A DNA stretch of 64,000 nt from Hydrogenophilales bacterium (GCA_016719465.1 JADJYY010000008.1:62001-126000); one strand, 5' to 3'. Numbered from the stretch's first letter, positions 1 through 9,742 are shown. The notes: generated by a model not told the origin, from the sequence alone. Numbers and translations: made by a program.

Positions 1-209
1 CCGGCATGCCCTTCGGGCCCACCGCCGACAACCTGAAGACCGCCGTCGCCGGCGAGACCCACGAGTACACCGACATGTACCCGGGCATGGCCAAGACCGC
101 TCGGGATGAAGGCTTCGAGGAAATCGCCGACTGGTTCGAAACCCTGGCCAAGGCCGAGCGTTCCCACGCCAACCGCTACCAGAAGGCCCTGAACGAATTG
201 GGTTCCTGA
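1..209 (+). CDS. Rubrerythrin family protein, C-terminal part (5' end outside window)
   Basis: The reading frame is open from the window edge to a TGA at 207-209, so the real start lies upstream; an internal ATG at 6 is probably not the start. The visible 68 residues are a helical C-terminal half of a rubrerythrin-like diiron protein, with the helix pattern GETHEYTDMYPGMAK followed by EEIADWFETLAKAERSHANR. The E..H and E..H spacings fit the diiron ligands of the family. Rubrerythrins reduce hydrogen peroxide in the cytoplasm. The next two genes (Fe-S oxidoreductase and DUF3501) are frequent partners of rubrerythrin in proteobacteria, which supports the call. No rubredoxin-like CxxC domain is seen at the C-terminus. 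Confidence 0.8.
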   Translation, partial: GMPFGPTADNLKTAVAGETHEYTDMYPGMAKTARDEGFEEIADWFETLAKAERSHANRYQKALNELGS

Positions 210-234
210 TGATGGGCTCCTGACGTTCCGCGCT

Positions 235-251
235 CTCCCCTCGAAGGGGAG
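235..251. repeat. Short hairpin repeat between rubrerythrin and Fe-S oxidoreductase genes
   Basis: Arms CTCCCCT and AGGGGAG pair perfectly over a 3-nt loop. The following bases (gggcgcgggagaggg) resemble the purine-rich half of the dispersed G-run repeats elsewhere in the window. There is no T-run, so it is not a classical intrinsic terminator. Confidence 0.4.
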
Positions 252-310
252 GGCGCGGGAGAGGGCGGCCCCGCCGTCCTCTCCATTCCGAACACACCGA
301 GGTTCAGGCC

Positions 311-1645
<1,335 letters not shown>

Positions 1646-1665
1646 GACTTCACAAGGAACCCGCC

Positions 1666-2250
1666 ATGGCCAAACTGACCCGCCAGGACCTCTTCAGCCT
1701 GGAAAAATACGCCGAGATCCGCGCCGACTTCCGCGCCCGGGTCATCGCGCACAAGAAGAACCGCCGCGTCCCCCTGGGCGACCATGCCGCCCTCTATTTC
1801 GAGGACGCCCTGACCATGCAGTACCAGATCCAGGAAATGCTGCGCATCGAGAAGATCTTCGAGGCGGCGGGTATCCAGGACGAACTGGACGTCTACAACC
1901 CGCTGATCCCCGACGGCCGCAACTGGAAGGCCACCTTCATGGTGGAATACGCCGACGAGGACGAGCGCCGGGCCGCCCTGGCCCGGCTGGTCGGCATCGA
2001 GAAGGACATCTGGATGCGGGTGGAAGGCTTCGATCCCGTCTTCCCCATCGCCAACGAGGACCTGGAGCGCGGCAGGGAGGACAAGACCGCCTCGGTGCAT
2101 TTCATGCGCTTCGAACTCACGCCGGAGATGGTGGCCGCCGTGAAGAACGGGGGCGAGATTTCCGCCGGTGTCTCCCACCGGAATTACCAGGCCACCCTGT
2201 CCCCATTGCCCAGGGCCATCCGGGATTCCCTGGCCGCCGATCTGGCTTGA
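1666..2250 (+). CDS. DUF3501 family protein
   Basis: A 194-residue soluble protein of unknown function. I chose the ATG at 1666 (MAKLTRQDLFSLEKY) because AAGGA lies 8 bases upstream. An alternative ATG at 1642 overlaps the stop of the preceding gene (ATGA) and would add eight residues. The sequence matches DUF3501 in my recollection: a basic N-terminal helix, the motif HAALYFEDALTMQYQIQEM and an ending on KNGGEISAGVSH. It has no signal peptide or membrane segment. Its position after the rubrerythrin and Fe-S oxidoreductase genes suggests a role in the same oxidative-stress electron-transfer unit. Confidence 0.8.
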   Translation: MAKLTRQDLFSLEKYAEIRADFRARVIAHKKNRRVPLGDHAALYFEDALTMQYQIQEMLRIEKIFEAAGIQDELDVYNPLIPDGRNWKATFMVEYADEDERRAALARLVGIEKDIWMRVEGFDPVFPIANEDLERGREDKTASVHFMRFELTPEMVAAVKNGGEISAGVSHRNYQATLSPLPRAIRDSLAADLA

Positions 2251-2303
2251 ACCCGGGGCGAGGGGTGGCGCGGTATCATGCCAACCTCGTTCCGGAGTCC
2301 GCC

Positions 2304-2924
2304 ATGCGCCGCCCCATCGCCCTTTTCGCCATTTTCGTCCCGCTCGCAGCTTTCGCCCTGTTCCTCTCCGTCCCGATCATCCCCGCCCACGCGGCGGGCG
2401 GTTCCGAGGTCAGCATCTGGGGGGACAGCTACGGCCTCGCGGATTTCGAGCGGGACTTCGACGACGACACCAAGGTCTGGAAGGAAGTCCAGGCCAGCAT
2501 CCCGCCCTATCCCAAGGCGGAGAACCTGATCCCTTTCGAGGTCAGTTCCGCGACCCGCAACAAGCACTTCGTTGATTTGCCCTCGGTTTCCATCGGCGCC
2601 GACGGCGTGGCGCGTTACACCGTGGTGGTGAAGAGCCCGGCCGGCGCCGAGACGGTCAGTTTCGAGGGCATGCGCTGCGAGAGCGGCGAGCGCAAGCTCT
2701 ACGCCTTCGGCCGCGCCGACGGCCAGGGCGGCGGCGAATGGTCGCGCAATCGCTACGCCCGCTGGGATGCCATCAAGGGCCGCCAGCAGACCAGCTACCA
2801 CAGGGAACTATATTTTCACTATTTCTGCACCATCGAAGGCACGGGAAACCTGAAAACCATCCACCACCTGCTCAAGACCGGCGGTCTGTATGACCGCAGG
2901 TCGGGCGGTCTCTTCAGCCCCTGA
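2304..2924 (+). CDS. CNP1-like family secreted protein
   Basis: A 206-residue protein. The start at 2304 gives a clear signal peptide (MRRPIALFAIFVPLAAFALF, cleavage near AHAAG about residue 31). The mature part contains DDDTKVWKE, IPPYPKAENLIPFEVS and SVSIGADGVARYTVVV, which fit the CNP1-like family (cryptic neisserial protein 1, PF08750) known from Neisseria and betaproteobacteria. Its function is unknown; the expected location is periplasm or outer membrane. It lies 53 bp after DUF3501 and may be a separate transcription unit. Only two cysteines are visible in the mature domain, at MRCESGE and YFCTIEG, and may form a disulfide. Confidence 0.75.
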   Translation: MRRPIALFAIFVPLAAFALFLSVPIIPAHAAGGSEVSIWGDSYGLADFERDFDDDTKVWKEVQASIPPYPKAENLIPFEVSSATRNKHFVDLPSVSIGADGVARYTVVVKSPAGAETVSFEGMRCESGERKLYAFGRADGQGGGEWSRNRYARWDAIKGRQQTSYHRELYFHYFCTIEGTGNLKTIHHLLKTGGLYDRRSGGLFSP

Positions 2925-3060
2925 GCGCTCACGGTCCAGCCGCCCCACCGAGGGTGGCAAGTAGACTCGGGGAGACCCCGGGTTGTCATGAGAGGCAGGC
3001 CGGATTACCTCCAAATTGCCGTAGCCATCCGGACTTTGACATCCTAAAATCCACCCCGCT

Positions 3061-3250
3061 TCAGGTGCCTGTCGCGAGACGGGTGAAACGGGAAACAGGT
3101 GCGGATCGACCCAGGTCGATGCCAATGCCTGTGCTGCCCCCGCAACGGTAAGCGCTCAACGGTCGTTCACCAGGCCACTGTCCTCGGGATGGGAAGGCGA
3201 ACGACCCGGGTCGAAAGACCCTAGGCGCGAGCCCGGAGACCGGCCTGAAG
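3061..3250 (+). promoter_or_regulatory. Cobalamin (AdoCbl) riboswitch
   Basis: The leader has the hallmarks of the B12 riboswitch in the right order: ggtgcc near 3064, gggaaacaggtgcgg near 3090, the conserved B12 box tgctgcccccgcaacggtaa at 3132-3151, ccactg...gggaagg at 3175-3197, and gcgagcccggagaccggcc near 3226-3244. It sits about 117 bases before btuB and faces the same way. In this family, ligand binding lowers expression of B12 uptake and synthesis genes. The whole downstream btuB-btuM-cobUTCS set is probably under its control. It accounts for most of the 442-bp gap between genes. Confidence 0.95.
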
Positions 3251-3366
3251 AGGATGCGGGCCGCGGGTGGCGGTTTGAGCGAACTCGGTTTCAGACAACC
3301 TTTTTCGGCCCGCCAGTCGTGGTTTTTTCCCAGCGGGGACGCCGGGAACGAAAAAGGACGTTTTCC

Positions 3367-5205
3367 ATGCAATACAACACCCTGGTCGCCGGCCTGGTTC
3401 TCGCCGGCGCGCTCGTCGCGCCCGCCCGGGCGCAAGACATTCCCACCCTGGATGAAATCGTCGTAACCGCCACGCGCATTCCGCAAAGCCGCGGCGAGGT
3501 CCTGGCGGACGTGCGCGTGCTGGATCGCGAGGCCATCGCTTCAGCCGGGCAAGCCTCCCTGGCGGAACTGCTGCAAAGCCAGCCGGGCATCGAAATCATC
3601 AGCAATGGCGGTCCGGGCCAGCCCGGCAGCCTCATGCTGGGCGGCTATTCCGGCAGCCATACCCTGGTGCTGCTGGACGGTTTCCGCATCGGCTCCGCCA
3701 CCCTGGGCCTCACGCCGCTGGAACAGCTTGTCCCCGCAGGCTTCGAGCGGGTCGAGGTCATGCGCGGCGCCGGCAGCCATCTCTATGGCTCCGACGCCAT
3801 GGGGGGGGTCTTGCAGCTGTTTTCACCGCGCGGGGAGGGCGCGCCCCGCCTGCATGCCGCGGCGGGATTGGGCGATTTCGGCACCAAGCGTTTCGACGCG
3901 GGCATGGGCGGCGGCGAGGAAAGGCTGTCCTTTTCCCTCGATGCCGGCCGGCTTCTGAGCGACGGCTATGACGCCACCAACGCCAAGGTGCCCTTCGGCG
4001 CCCACAATCCGGACAAGGACGGCTTTCGCAACGACCACGTCCTGCTGCGCGCGGGCATCGCCCTCGCGGCCGACCACCAGCTGGACCTGGTGGGCTATCA
4101 CACCCGGGGCTGGTCCGACTATGACGACAGCGCGGGGCCCCACGATACCCGCAGCGACACCACCGAGGAGGTGCTGGGCCTCACCTTGCGCAGCCGCCTG
4201 TCCGATACCTGGGACAGCCTGCTGCGCGCGGGCCGCACCACGGATGATGCGAGCTTCTATACCAGCTTCGGCAACACCGACTACCACACGGATCAATACC
4301 AATATGCCTGGCAGAACGACTGGCGCCTGGGCGCCAGCCGCATCCAGGCCAGCCTGGAACGGCTGGAACAATCCGTATCCGGCAGCGTGGCCTACACCAC
4401 CCGGGACCGGGACAATACCGGCCTGGTCCTGTCCGGGCAGACGCGCCAGGGTGACCACGCCCTGGAACTGACCTGGCGCCATGATCACAACAGCCAGTTC
4501 GATGACCGGGACACCGGCGCCCTGGGCTACGCCTGGCTGGGCCTGCCCGGCTGGCGCGTCAGCGCGCGGATCGCCAGCGCCTTCAAGGCGCCGTCGTTCA
4601 ACGACCTGTATTACCCCAACGATGGTTTTGCCCAGGGCAATCCGAACCTGGACCCGGAACAGGCCTTCAGCCGGGAGGTCGCCCTGGACGGGGCCCTGGG
4701 CGGTGGCGCATTGCGCGTGGCCTGCCATGATGACCGGGTCACGGACCTGATCCTCTGGCAATTCGATGCCGGCCTGGCCCTGTTTACCCCCGGCAATGTA
4801 AACGATGCCCGCCTGACCGGCTGCGGCATCAGCTATGCCAGAGCGGTGGCGGGCTGGAAGGGCCGGGCCGGATTCGATTGGCAGCGCGCCCGGGACGACG
4901 CCACCGGCAATGATCTGCCCTGGCGCGCACCCCGCCGCCTGACCCTGGCCATGAACCGTGACTTCGGCGACTGGGAACTGGGGGGCGAAGTGACCGCGGT
5001 CGATGCGCGTTACAACGATGCCGCCAACACCGAGCGCCTGTCCGGCTACACGCTGGTGACCCTCGGCGCGGCCTATCAGCTGGCGCCGGAGTGGCGCATC
5101 GAAGGCCGTCTCGCCAATGCCCTGGACCAGGATTACGAGCAGGTCCGGGGCTACAACACCCCCGAGCGCAACCTGTTCGTCGGCATCCGCTATCAAACCA
5201 GGTGA
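3367..5205 (+). CDS. btuB: TonB-dependent vitamin B12 outer-membrane receptor BtuB
   Basis: The ATG at 3367 is preceded by AAGGA and gives a 612-residue precursor with a signal peptide ending at ARAQ. The TonB box DEIVVTATR follows at about residues 28-36. A plug domain comes next (LLQSQPGIEIISNGGPGQPG and ERVEVMRGAGSHLYGSDAMG), then a beta-barrel ending in an aromatic-type C-terminus (FVGIRYQTR). The length fits BtuB. The upstream cobalamin riboswitch and downstream btuM and cob genes make cobalamin/cobinamide the likely substrate. Energy would come from one of the TonB-ExbB-ExbD systems; two lie near 30-37 kb. Confidence 0.92.
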   Translation: MQYNTLVAGLVLAGALVAPARAQDIPTLDEIVVTATRIPQSRGEVLADVRVLDREAIASAGQASLAELLQSQPGIEIISNGGPGQPGSLMLGGYSGSHTLVLLDGFRIGSATLGLTPLEQLVPAGFERVEVMRGAGSHLYGSDAMGGVLQLFSPRGEGAPRLHAAAGLGDFGTKRFDAGMGGGEERLSFSLDAGRLLSDGYDATNAKVPFGAHNPDKDGFRNDHVLLRAGIALAADHQLDLVGYHTRGWSDYDDSAGPHDTRSDTTEEVLGLTLRSRLSDTWDSLLRAGRTTDDASFYTSFGNTDYHTDQYQYAWQNDWRLGASRIQASLERLEQSVSGSVAYTTRDRDNTGLVLSGQTRQGDHALELTWRHDHNSQFDDRDTGALGYAWLGLPGWRVSARIASAFKAPSFNDLYYPNDGFAQGNPNLDPEQAFSREVALDGALGGGALRVACHDDRVTDLILWQFDAGLALFTPGNVNDARLTGCGISYARAVAGWKGRAGFDWQRARDDATGNDLPWRAPRRLTLAMNRDFGDWELGGEVTAVDARYNDAANTERLSGYTLVTLGAAYQLAPEWRIEGRLANALDQDYEQVRGYNTPERNLFVGIRYQTR

Positions 5206-5279
5206 TCGGGAGCGCGGCGCCGTTTCCGGCTAAACTCCCGACCACGTTCATCCAAGGCGCGTCCAATTAGGAGATTGAC

Positions 5280-5870
5280 ATGTCTAACCGCCAACCCCGC
5301 TGCCAACCCCGTACCCAGGCCCTCCTCGGCTTCTCCCTGATGGCCTTCATGCTGGCCACCCGCTTCCACCACTTCGGCGATGCCCTGCACCTGCCCGACG
5401 CCTCCTGGGCCCTGTTCTTCCTGGCCGGCTTCTATCTGTCGCCGGCCTGGCTGCTGGGACTCATGCTGGAAGCCGTGGCCATCGACGTCGCCGCCGTGGG
5501 CTGGATGGGGGTTTCCGGCTATTGCCTGACGCCGGCCTACGCCGGCCTGCAGCTTGCCCATCTCGCCCTGTGGACCGGCGGCCGGCTGTCCAGCCGCCAG
5601 ATCGGCGCGGACGCGGCGGCCGTGGCCCGCATGGCCGGTCTGGCGCTGGGCGCCACGGTCCTGGCATTCGTCATCTCCAACGCCAGCTTCTACTGGTTTG
5701 GCGGACGGGTGGCGGATACCAGCCTGGCCCAGTTCGCCCGGACCTTCGTCGATTACGGCCCCCGCTTCCTGTCCAGCACCCTGATCTATCTGCTGGTCGC
5801 CGCCCTGGCCCACGGTCTCGCCGTGAACCTGGCGGGCGGGCGCGGCGCGGGTCTTCCCGGCACGCGCTGA
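5280..5870 (+). CDS. btuM: BtuM-type inner-membrane cobalamin transporter (solitary ECF S-component)
   Basis: A 196-residue hydrophobic protein with about six membrane segments. It starts after a good Shine-Dalgarno (taggaga). BtuM of Thiobacillus denitrificans is a small S-component that works without an ECF module and binds cobalamin through a conserved cysteine near residue 80, which also removes cyanide. This protein has a cysteine at residue 82 in the loop VSGYCLTPAYAG, at the corresponding place. Its position between btuB and cobU under a B12 riboswitch agrees. The call rests on context, size and the cysteine; I could not align the whole sequence. Confidence 0.82.
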   Translation: MSNRQPRCQPRTQALLGFSLMAFMLATRFHHFGDALHLPDASWALFFLAGFYLSPAWLLGLMLEAVAIDVAAVGWMGVSGYCLTPAYAGLQLAHLALWTGGRLSSRQIGADAAAVARMAGLALGATVLAFVISNASFYWFGGRVADTSLAQFARTFVDYGPRFLSSTLIYLLVAALAHGLAVNLAGGRGAGLPGTR

Positions 5871-5888
5871 ACGACGCCATTCCCCGTC

Positions 5889-5911
5889 GCGGGCGGGCTC
5901 CACCCGCCCGC
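5889..5911 (+). promoter_or_regulatory. Perfect 9-bp hairpin just upstream of cobU
   Basis: GCGGGCGGG and CCCGCCCGC pair over a five-base loop, ending 11 bases before the cobU ATG. There is no T-tract. The stem lies where the ribosome-binding site should be and may lower cobU translation or protect the mRNA end. No good Shine-Dalgarno is visible outside the stem. Confidence 0.4.
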
Positions 5912-5922
5912 GCCCATTCGCC

Positions 5923-6441
5923 ATGCCAACCCTGATCCTGGGGGGTGCCCGCTCCGGCAAGAGCGGCCACGCCCAACGCCTGGCCGAGGCCTCCGGCCTG
6001 GCCGTCACCCTGATCGCCACCGCCCGGGCGGGCGACGAGGAAATGCGCGCCCGCATCGCCCGCCATCGGTCCGAGCGCCCGCCCCACTGGAACACGGTGG
6101 AAGAACCCCTGGCCCTGGCGGAGGCGCTGGCCGCGGGCGCCGAAACCGGGCGTTTCCTGGTGGTGGATTGCCTCACCCTGTGGCTGCTCAACGTCCTGGA
6201 AGCCGGGGAGGACGTTTTCCGGCGCGAGCGCGCCGCCCTGCTGGCCATCCTGCCCGAGCTGCCCGGACGGCTGGCCCTGGTCGCCAACGAAGTGGGGCTG
6301 GGGGTGATTCCCCTGGGCGAGCTGTCCCGGCGTTTCGTCGACGAGGCGGGGCGGCTCAACCAGGACCTGGCTCGCGTGGCCAACGAGGTGGTGTTCGTCG
6401 CGGCGGGATTGCCCATGACCCTGAAAGGCCGGATGGCATGA
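5923..6441 (+). CDS. cobU: Bifunctional adenosylcobinamide kinase / adenosylcobinamide-phosphate guanylyltransferase
   Basis: A 172-residue protein with the CobU P-loop at the N-terminus (LILGGARSGKSGHAQRLAE), then RHRSERPPHWNTVEEP with the guanylylated histidine region, and VVDCLTLWLLN. NEVGLGVIP and FVDEAGRLNQDLARVANEV complete the usual CobU signature. The enzyme phosphorylates adenosylcobinamide and transfers GMP, making AdoCbi-GDP for CobS. The stop overlaps the cobT start (ATGA at 6438-6441), which indicates translational coupling. Length is normal for the family. Confidence 0.95.
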   Translation: MPTLILGGARSGKSGHAQRLAEASGLAVTLIATARAGDEEMRARIARHRSERPPHWNTVEEPLALAEALAAGAETGRFLVVDCLTLWLLNVLEAGEDVFRRERAALLAILPELPGRLALVANEVGLGVIPLGELSRRFVDEAGRLNQDLARVANEVVFVAAGLPMTLKGRMA

Positions 6442-7619
6442 ACGATTGGTGGCGGGAGCCCGCCCGGCCCCTCGATGCCGACGCCCGCGACGCGGCGCTC
6501 GCCCGCCAGGGCCAGCTGACCAAGCCGGCCGGCAGCCTGGGCCGGCTGGAGGAACTCGCGGTCCGCCTGGCGGCCATGCGGGGGAACTCCAGGCCGGCCC
6601 TGGAACACCCCTGGGTCGCGGTGTTCGCCGGCGACCATGGCGTGGTGGAGGAGGGGGTGGCGGCGTTTCCCCAGGATGTGACACGGCAGATGCTGCTCAA
6701 TTTCGTCGCCGGTGGCGCCGCCGTCGCGGTCATGGCCAGGGAAGTCGGCGCCCGCCTGGAAGTGGTGGACGTCGGTACCCTGGCGCCCGAGCCCTTGCCC
6801 GGCGTGGTCTGGGACAAGTCCGCGCGGAGCACGGCCAATCTCGCCCGGGACGCCGCCATGTCGCCGGAGCAGCTCGACCATGCCCTGGCCGCGGGCCGGC
6901 GCGCGGCGGAGCGGGCGCTCACCTCCGGGGCGGATATCTTCATCGGCGGCGAGATGGGCATCGGTAACACCACGGTGGCGGCGGCCCTGGGCTGCGCCCT
7001 GCTGGGCTTGCCCGGCTCGGCCCTGGCCGGGCCGGGGACGGGCCTGGACGGGGCCGGGGTGACGCGGAAGGCGGCGGTGATCGACCGGGCACTGGCTTTG
7101 CACGGATTCGTTTCATCGCTTGCGCAAGACGACGCCACCCCCCCCTTTCTTGAAGGGGTGCGGGGGGGGATTTCCACCCCCGCAAGCCCGATCGACACCG
7201 GCGAAATCCCCCCTACCCCCCCTTTGATAAAGGGGGGAACGGAGTTTGAGCACGCTCTCGACGCCCTGCGCCGCGTATCCGGCTTCGAGATCGCCGCGTT
7301 GGCGGGCGCTTACATCGCCTGCGCCCGGGCCGGTCTGCCGGTGTTGGTGGATGGCTTCATCACCACGGCGGCGGCCCTGGCCGCCTGCCGCCTGAACCCG
7401 GGCGCGCGGGACTGGCTGTTGTTCGCCCATCGCTCCGCCGAGCCGGGCCACGCCCGCCTGCTGGATGCCCTGGGGGCCCGGCCCCTGCTGCAACTCGACA
7501 TGCGCCTGGGCGAGGGCAGCGGCGCCGTGGCGGCCCTGCCCCTGCTGCGCCTGGCCTGCGCCGTGCATGGCGGCATGGCGACCTTCGCCGAGGCCGGGGT
7601 CAGTGAAGGTGGCGAATGA
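6438..7619 (+). CDS. cobT: Nicotinate-nucleotide--dimethylbenzimidazole phosphoribosyltransferase with an in-frame repeat insert
   Basis: CobT makes alpha-ribazole phosphate from dimethylbenzimidazole and NaMN. The 393-residue frame shows the family motifs KPAGSLGRLEELA, VFAGDHGVVEEGV, GGEMGIGNTTVAAAL, GFEIAALAGA and LGEGSGA; Glu359 in the last is the expected catalytic base (Glu317 in Salmonella). The usual length is about 350. The surplus is a block at about residues 232-269 (7130-7245), coded by a palindromic repeat, between the ALALHG helix and the DALRRVSGFEIAAL helix. The frame stays open through it. The insert may be tolerated in a surface loop. It overlaps cobU and cobC by 4 bases each. 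Confidence 0.93.
   Translation: MNDWWREPARPLDADARDAALARQGQLTKPAGSLGRLEELAVRLAAMRGNSRPALEHPWVAVFAGDHGVVEEGVAAFPQDVTRQMLLNFVAGGAAVAVMAREVGARLEVVDVGTLAPEPLPGVVWDKSARSTANLARDAAMSPEQLDHALAAGRRAAERALTSGADIFIGGEMGIGNTTVAAALGCALLGLPGSALAGPGTGLDGAGVTRKAAVIDRALALHGFVSSLAQDDATPPFLEGVRGGISTPASPIDTGEIPPTPPLIKGGTEFEHALDALRRVSGFEIAALAGAYIACARAGLPVLVDGFITTAAALAACRLNPGARDWLLFAHRSAEPGHARLLDALGARPLLQLDMRLGEGSGAVAALPLLRLACAVHGGMATFAEAGVSEGGE
7136..7240. repeat. G-run palindromic repeat (family A) inserted inside cobT
   Basis: Two hairpin arms face each other: arm 1 at about 7138-7174 (ccctttcttgaagggg then ggggggatttc) and arm 2 at about 7203-7238 (gaaatcccccct then ccctttgataaaggggg). About 28 bp separate them. 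The same architecture recurs between genes at 21.3, 28.7 and 34.1 kb, and as half copies at 21.45 and 55.5 kb. This copy is read in frame as part of CobT. Confidence 0.85.
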
Positions 7620-8230
7620 GCGGGATCCAGCCGACCCTGGTCACCGTCCTGCGCCACGGCGAGGTGCGCGGGCGCGCCCATGTGTATCGGGGCGCCCTTG
7701 ACGACCCCATGACCGAGCGGGGGAGCGATCGCGTGAGGGCCATCGCCCAACGCCTCGCCGTCCCGGCCTTCGACCGCATCGCCAGTTCGCCCCTGGCGCG
7801 TTGCCTGGACTTTGCCGAGGCCTACGCCAAGGCATGCGAACTGCCGCTGGAAACGCTGGAATCCATGCGGGAAATGCATTTCGGCGCCTGGGAGGGGCTG
7901 ACGCCGGAAGAGGCCGCCGAGCTGGATCCGACCCATCACGAACTGTTTCGCGGCACGGCCGGCAAGGTCGGCGCCCCCGAGGGCGAATCCGTCACGGACC
8001 TGCGCCGGCGCGTGGGCCAGGGTTGGGCGGCGTGGCTGGCGGATGCGCGCGGCGGCCACCGCCTGCTGGTGACCCATGCCGGGGTGATGCGCGTCCTGCT
8101 GATGGAACTGGTCGGGCTGGACCCCGCCCACGCCTACCGCATCGCCCTGCCGGAAGCCGCCCATTTCCAGGTCTCCCATCTGCCCGGCGAGGCGCCGGTG
8201 CTGCTCAATCTCAATTCATGCGCGGGCTGA
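7616..8230 (+). CDS. cobC: Alpha-ribazole phosphatase-type histidine phosphatase
   Basis: A 204-residue histidine-phosphatase-fold protein. The N-terminal VTVLRHGEV carries the phospho-accepting RHG, and DPMTERGSDRVRAIA, SSPLARCLDFAEAY, EMHFGAWEG and LLVTHAGVMRVLL are the standard motifs, the last with the second catalytic histidine. In a B12 operon it most likely removes the phosphate from alpha-ribazole 5'-phosphate or the cobalamin phosphate. It starts at the ATG overlapping the cobT stop (ATGA) and runs 13 bases into cobS. Confidence 0.88.
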   Translation: MSGIQPTLVTVLRHGEVRGRAHVYRGALDDPMTERGSDRVRAIAQRLAVPAFDRIASSPLARCLDFAEAYAKACELPLETLESMREMHFGAWEGLTPEEAAELDPTHHELFRGTAGKVGAPEGESVTDLRRRVGQGWAAWLADARGGHRLLVTHAGVMRVLLMELVGLDPAHAYRIALPEAAHFQVSHLPGEAPVLLNLNSCAG

Positions 8231-8958
8231 TTCTCGCCATCCAGTTTCTCACCCGCCTGCCGACGCCCCGCGTCGTGGATTTCCGGCCGGAGGAACTGGC
8301 CGGCGGCGTGGTCTGGTTTCCCCTGGTCGGTGGGCTGGTGGGCGGCCTGGTGGCCGCCGCGGTCTGGCTGGGGGGGCTGCTCGACCCCTGGCTGGGCGCC
8401 CTGCTCGGCCTCGCCGTCTGGGTCGCGGTGACCGGCGCCCTGCATCTGGACGGCCTGGCCGATCTGGCCGATGCCCTGGGAGCGTCCCATCGGCCCGACG
8501 ACCCCCAGGCCCGGAAAGCGCGCCTGCTGGCGGTACTGAGTGATCCCCACCTGGGCGTGTTCGGCGGCGTGGCCCTGGTCATGCAGTTGCTGGCCAAGTT
8601 GGTCCTGCTGATGCTGGCGGTGAAGGCGGAGGCGTACCTCGCCCTGGTCCTGGTGCCGGCCTGGGCGCGCTGGGGCGTGCTGATCTGGTCCCGTCTGCCG
8701 TCCATCAAGCCCGGCCTGGGGGAGCGTTTCGCCTGGCGGGTGGGGGCGGGGCCGATCTGGCTGTGGGGCGGCATCCTGGTGGTGGCCGGCCTGACGGTCC
8801 CCGCCCTGCTGGCCGCTCCGCTATGGGCGGCAGCCTGGCGGGCCTTCCTGCTGCGCCGTGTCGGCGGCATGACCGGCGACGCCCTGGGCGCCGGCGTGGA
8901 ATGGCTGGAGACGGGGCTTTTGCTTTGCGTCGTGATCCTCGCGAAAATCGCTCACTGA
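8218..8958 (+). CDS. cobS: Adenosylcobinamide-GDP ribazoletransferase (cobalamin synthase)
   Basis: A 246-residue polytopic inner-membrane protein. The start at 8218 (MRGLILAIQFLTRLPTP) is the typical CobS N-terminus. The motif DGLADLADALGA (about residues 79-90), with its acidic residues, is the metal and substrate site of the family, and VGGMTGDALGA near the C-terminus is also conserved. It joins AdoCbi-GDP and alpha-ribazole (phosphate). As the last gene of the btuB-cobS unit it completes nucleotide-loop assembly. No corrin-ring genes are present, so the operon serves salvage. Confidence 0.93.
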   Translation: MRGLILAIQFLTRLPTPRVVDFRPEELAGGVVWFPLVGGLVGGLVAAAVWLGGLLDPWLGALLGLAVWVAVTGALHLDGLADLADALGASHRPDDPQARKARLLAVLSDPHLGVFGGVALVMQLLAKLVLLMLAVKAEAYLALVLVPAWARWGVLIWSRLPSIKPGLGERFAWRVGAGPIWLWGGILVVAGLTVPALLAAPLWAAAWRAFLLRRVGGMTGDALGAGVEWLETGLLLCVVILAKIAH

Positions 8959-8977
8959 GCCCCTCGGGAAAATCGCC

Positions 8978-9742
8978 ATGTCCGCCTTTTACGCCGTCGT
9001 CCCCGCCCGTTATGCCTCCACCCGCCTGCCCGGCAAGCCCCTGGCCGACATCGCCGGCAAGCCCATGGTGGTGAGGGTGCTGGAGCAGGCCGTGGCCAGC
9101 GGCGCGGCGGGCGTCTGGGCGGCGACGGACCATGCGGAGGTGTTCGCGGCGGTTCGCGCCGCTGGCTTCCAGGCGGTGATGACCTCCCCCGACTGCGCCT
9201 CCGGCACCGACCGGCTGGCGGAGGTGGCGACCCGGCTGGGCTGGGCCGACGACGTCGTGGTGGTGAATGTCCAGGGCGACGAGCCCCTGATCGACCCGGA
9301 ACTGATCCGGGCCACCGCCCAGGCGCTGTTCGACCATCCGGCCGCCAGCATGGCCACCGTCTGTCATCCCCTGCGCGATGTCGCCGAGATGTTCAATCCC
9401 AATGTGGTCAAGGTGGTGACGGACAAGGACGGCTACGCCCTGTATTTCTCCCGGGCGCCGATCCCCTGGGCCCGGGACGCCTGGGCTTCCGGTCCCTCCG
9501 CCGCGCCGCCGGAAGGCCTGCCCATTGCCCGCCACATTGGCCTGTATGCCTACCGGGCCGGATTCCTCAAGGCCTATCCCGGACTGGAGCGCCCGGCCCT
9601 GGAACAGTTCGAATCCCTGGAGCAGTTGCGGGCCCTCTGGCATGGCCACCGCATCGCGGTGGTGGAGAGCCGGGTGCCCAGCCCGCCGGGCGTCGACACC
9701 CCGGAGGACCTGGAGAAGGTACGCGCCCGGTTCAGGGTATGA
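8978..9742 (+). CDS. kdsB: 3-deoxy-manno-octulosonate cytidylyltransferase
   Basis: A 254-residue CMP-KDO synthetase. The N-terminus FYAVVPARYASTRLPGKPLA is the nucleotide-binding signature. SGTDRLAEVA, VVVNVQGDEPLIDP and the region FSRAPIPWARD are the other family motifs. It activates KDO for lipid A core synthesis in the cytoplasm. It begins 20 bases after cobS without an obvious regulatory element and may be read through from the B12 operon. Length and motifs are normal. Confidence 0.96.
   Translation: MSAFYAVVPARYASTRLPGKPLADIAGKPMVVRVLEQAVASGAAGVWAATDHAEVFAAVRAAGFQAVMTSPDCASGTDRLAEVATRLGWADDVVVVNVQGDEPLIDPELIRATAQALFDHPAASMATVCHPLRDVAEMFNPNVVKVVTDKDGYALYFSRAPIPWARDAWASGPSAAPPEGLPIARHIGLYAYRAGFLKAYPGLERPALEQFESLEQLRALWHGHRIAVVESRVPSPPGVDTPEDLEKVRARFRV

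Noticed and set aside
5193..7103. 636-residue minus-strand frame across btuM, cobU and cobT
   Set aside because: Low-complexity Gly/Arg/Pro/Ala translation opposite well recognised genes; a codon-bias artefact.
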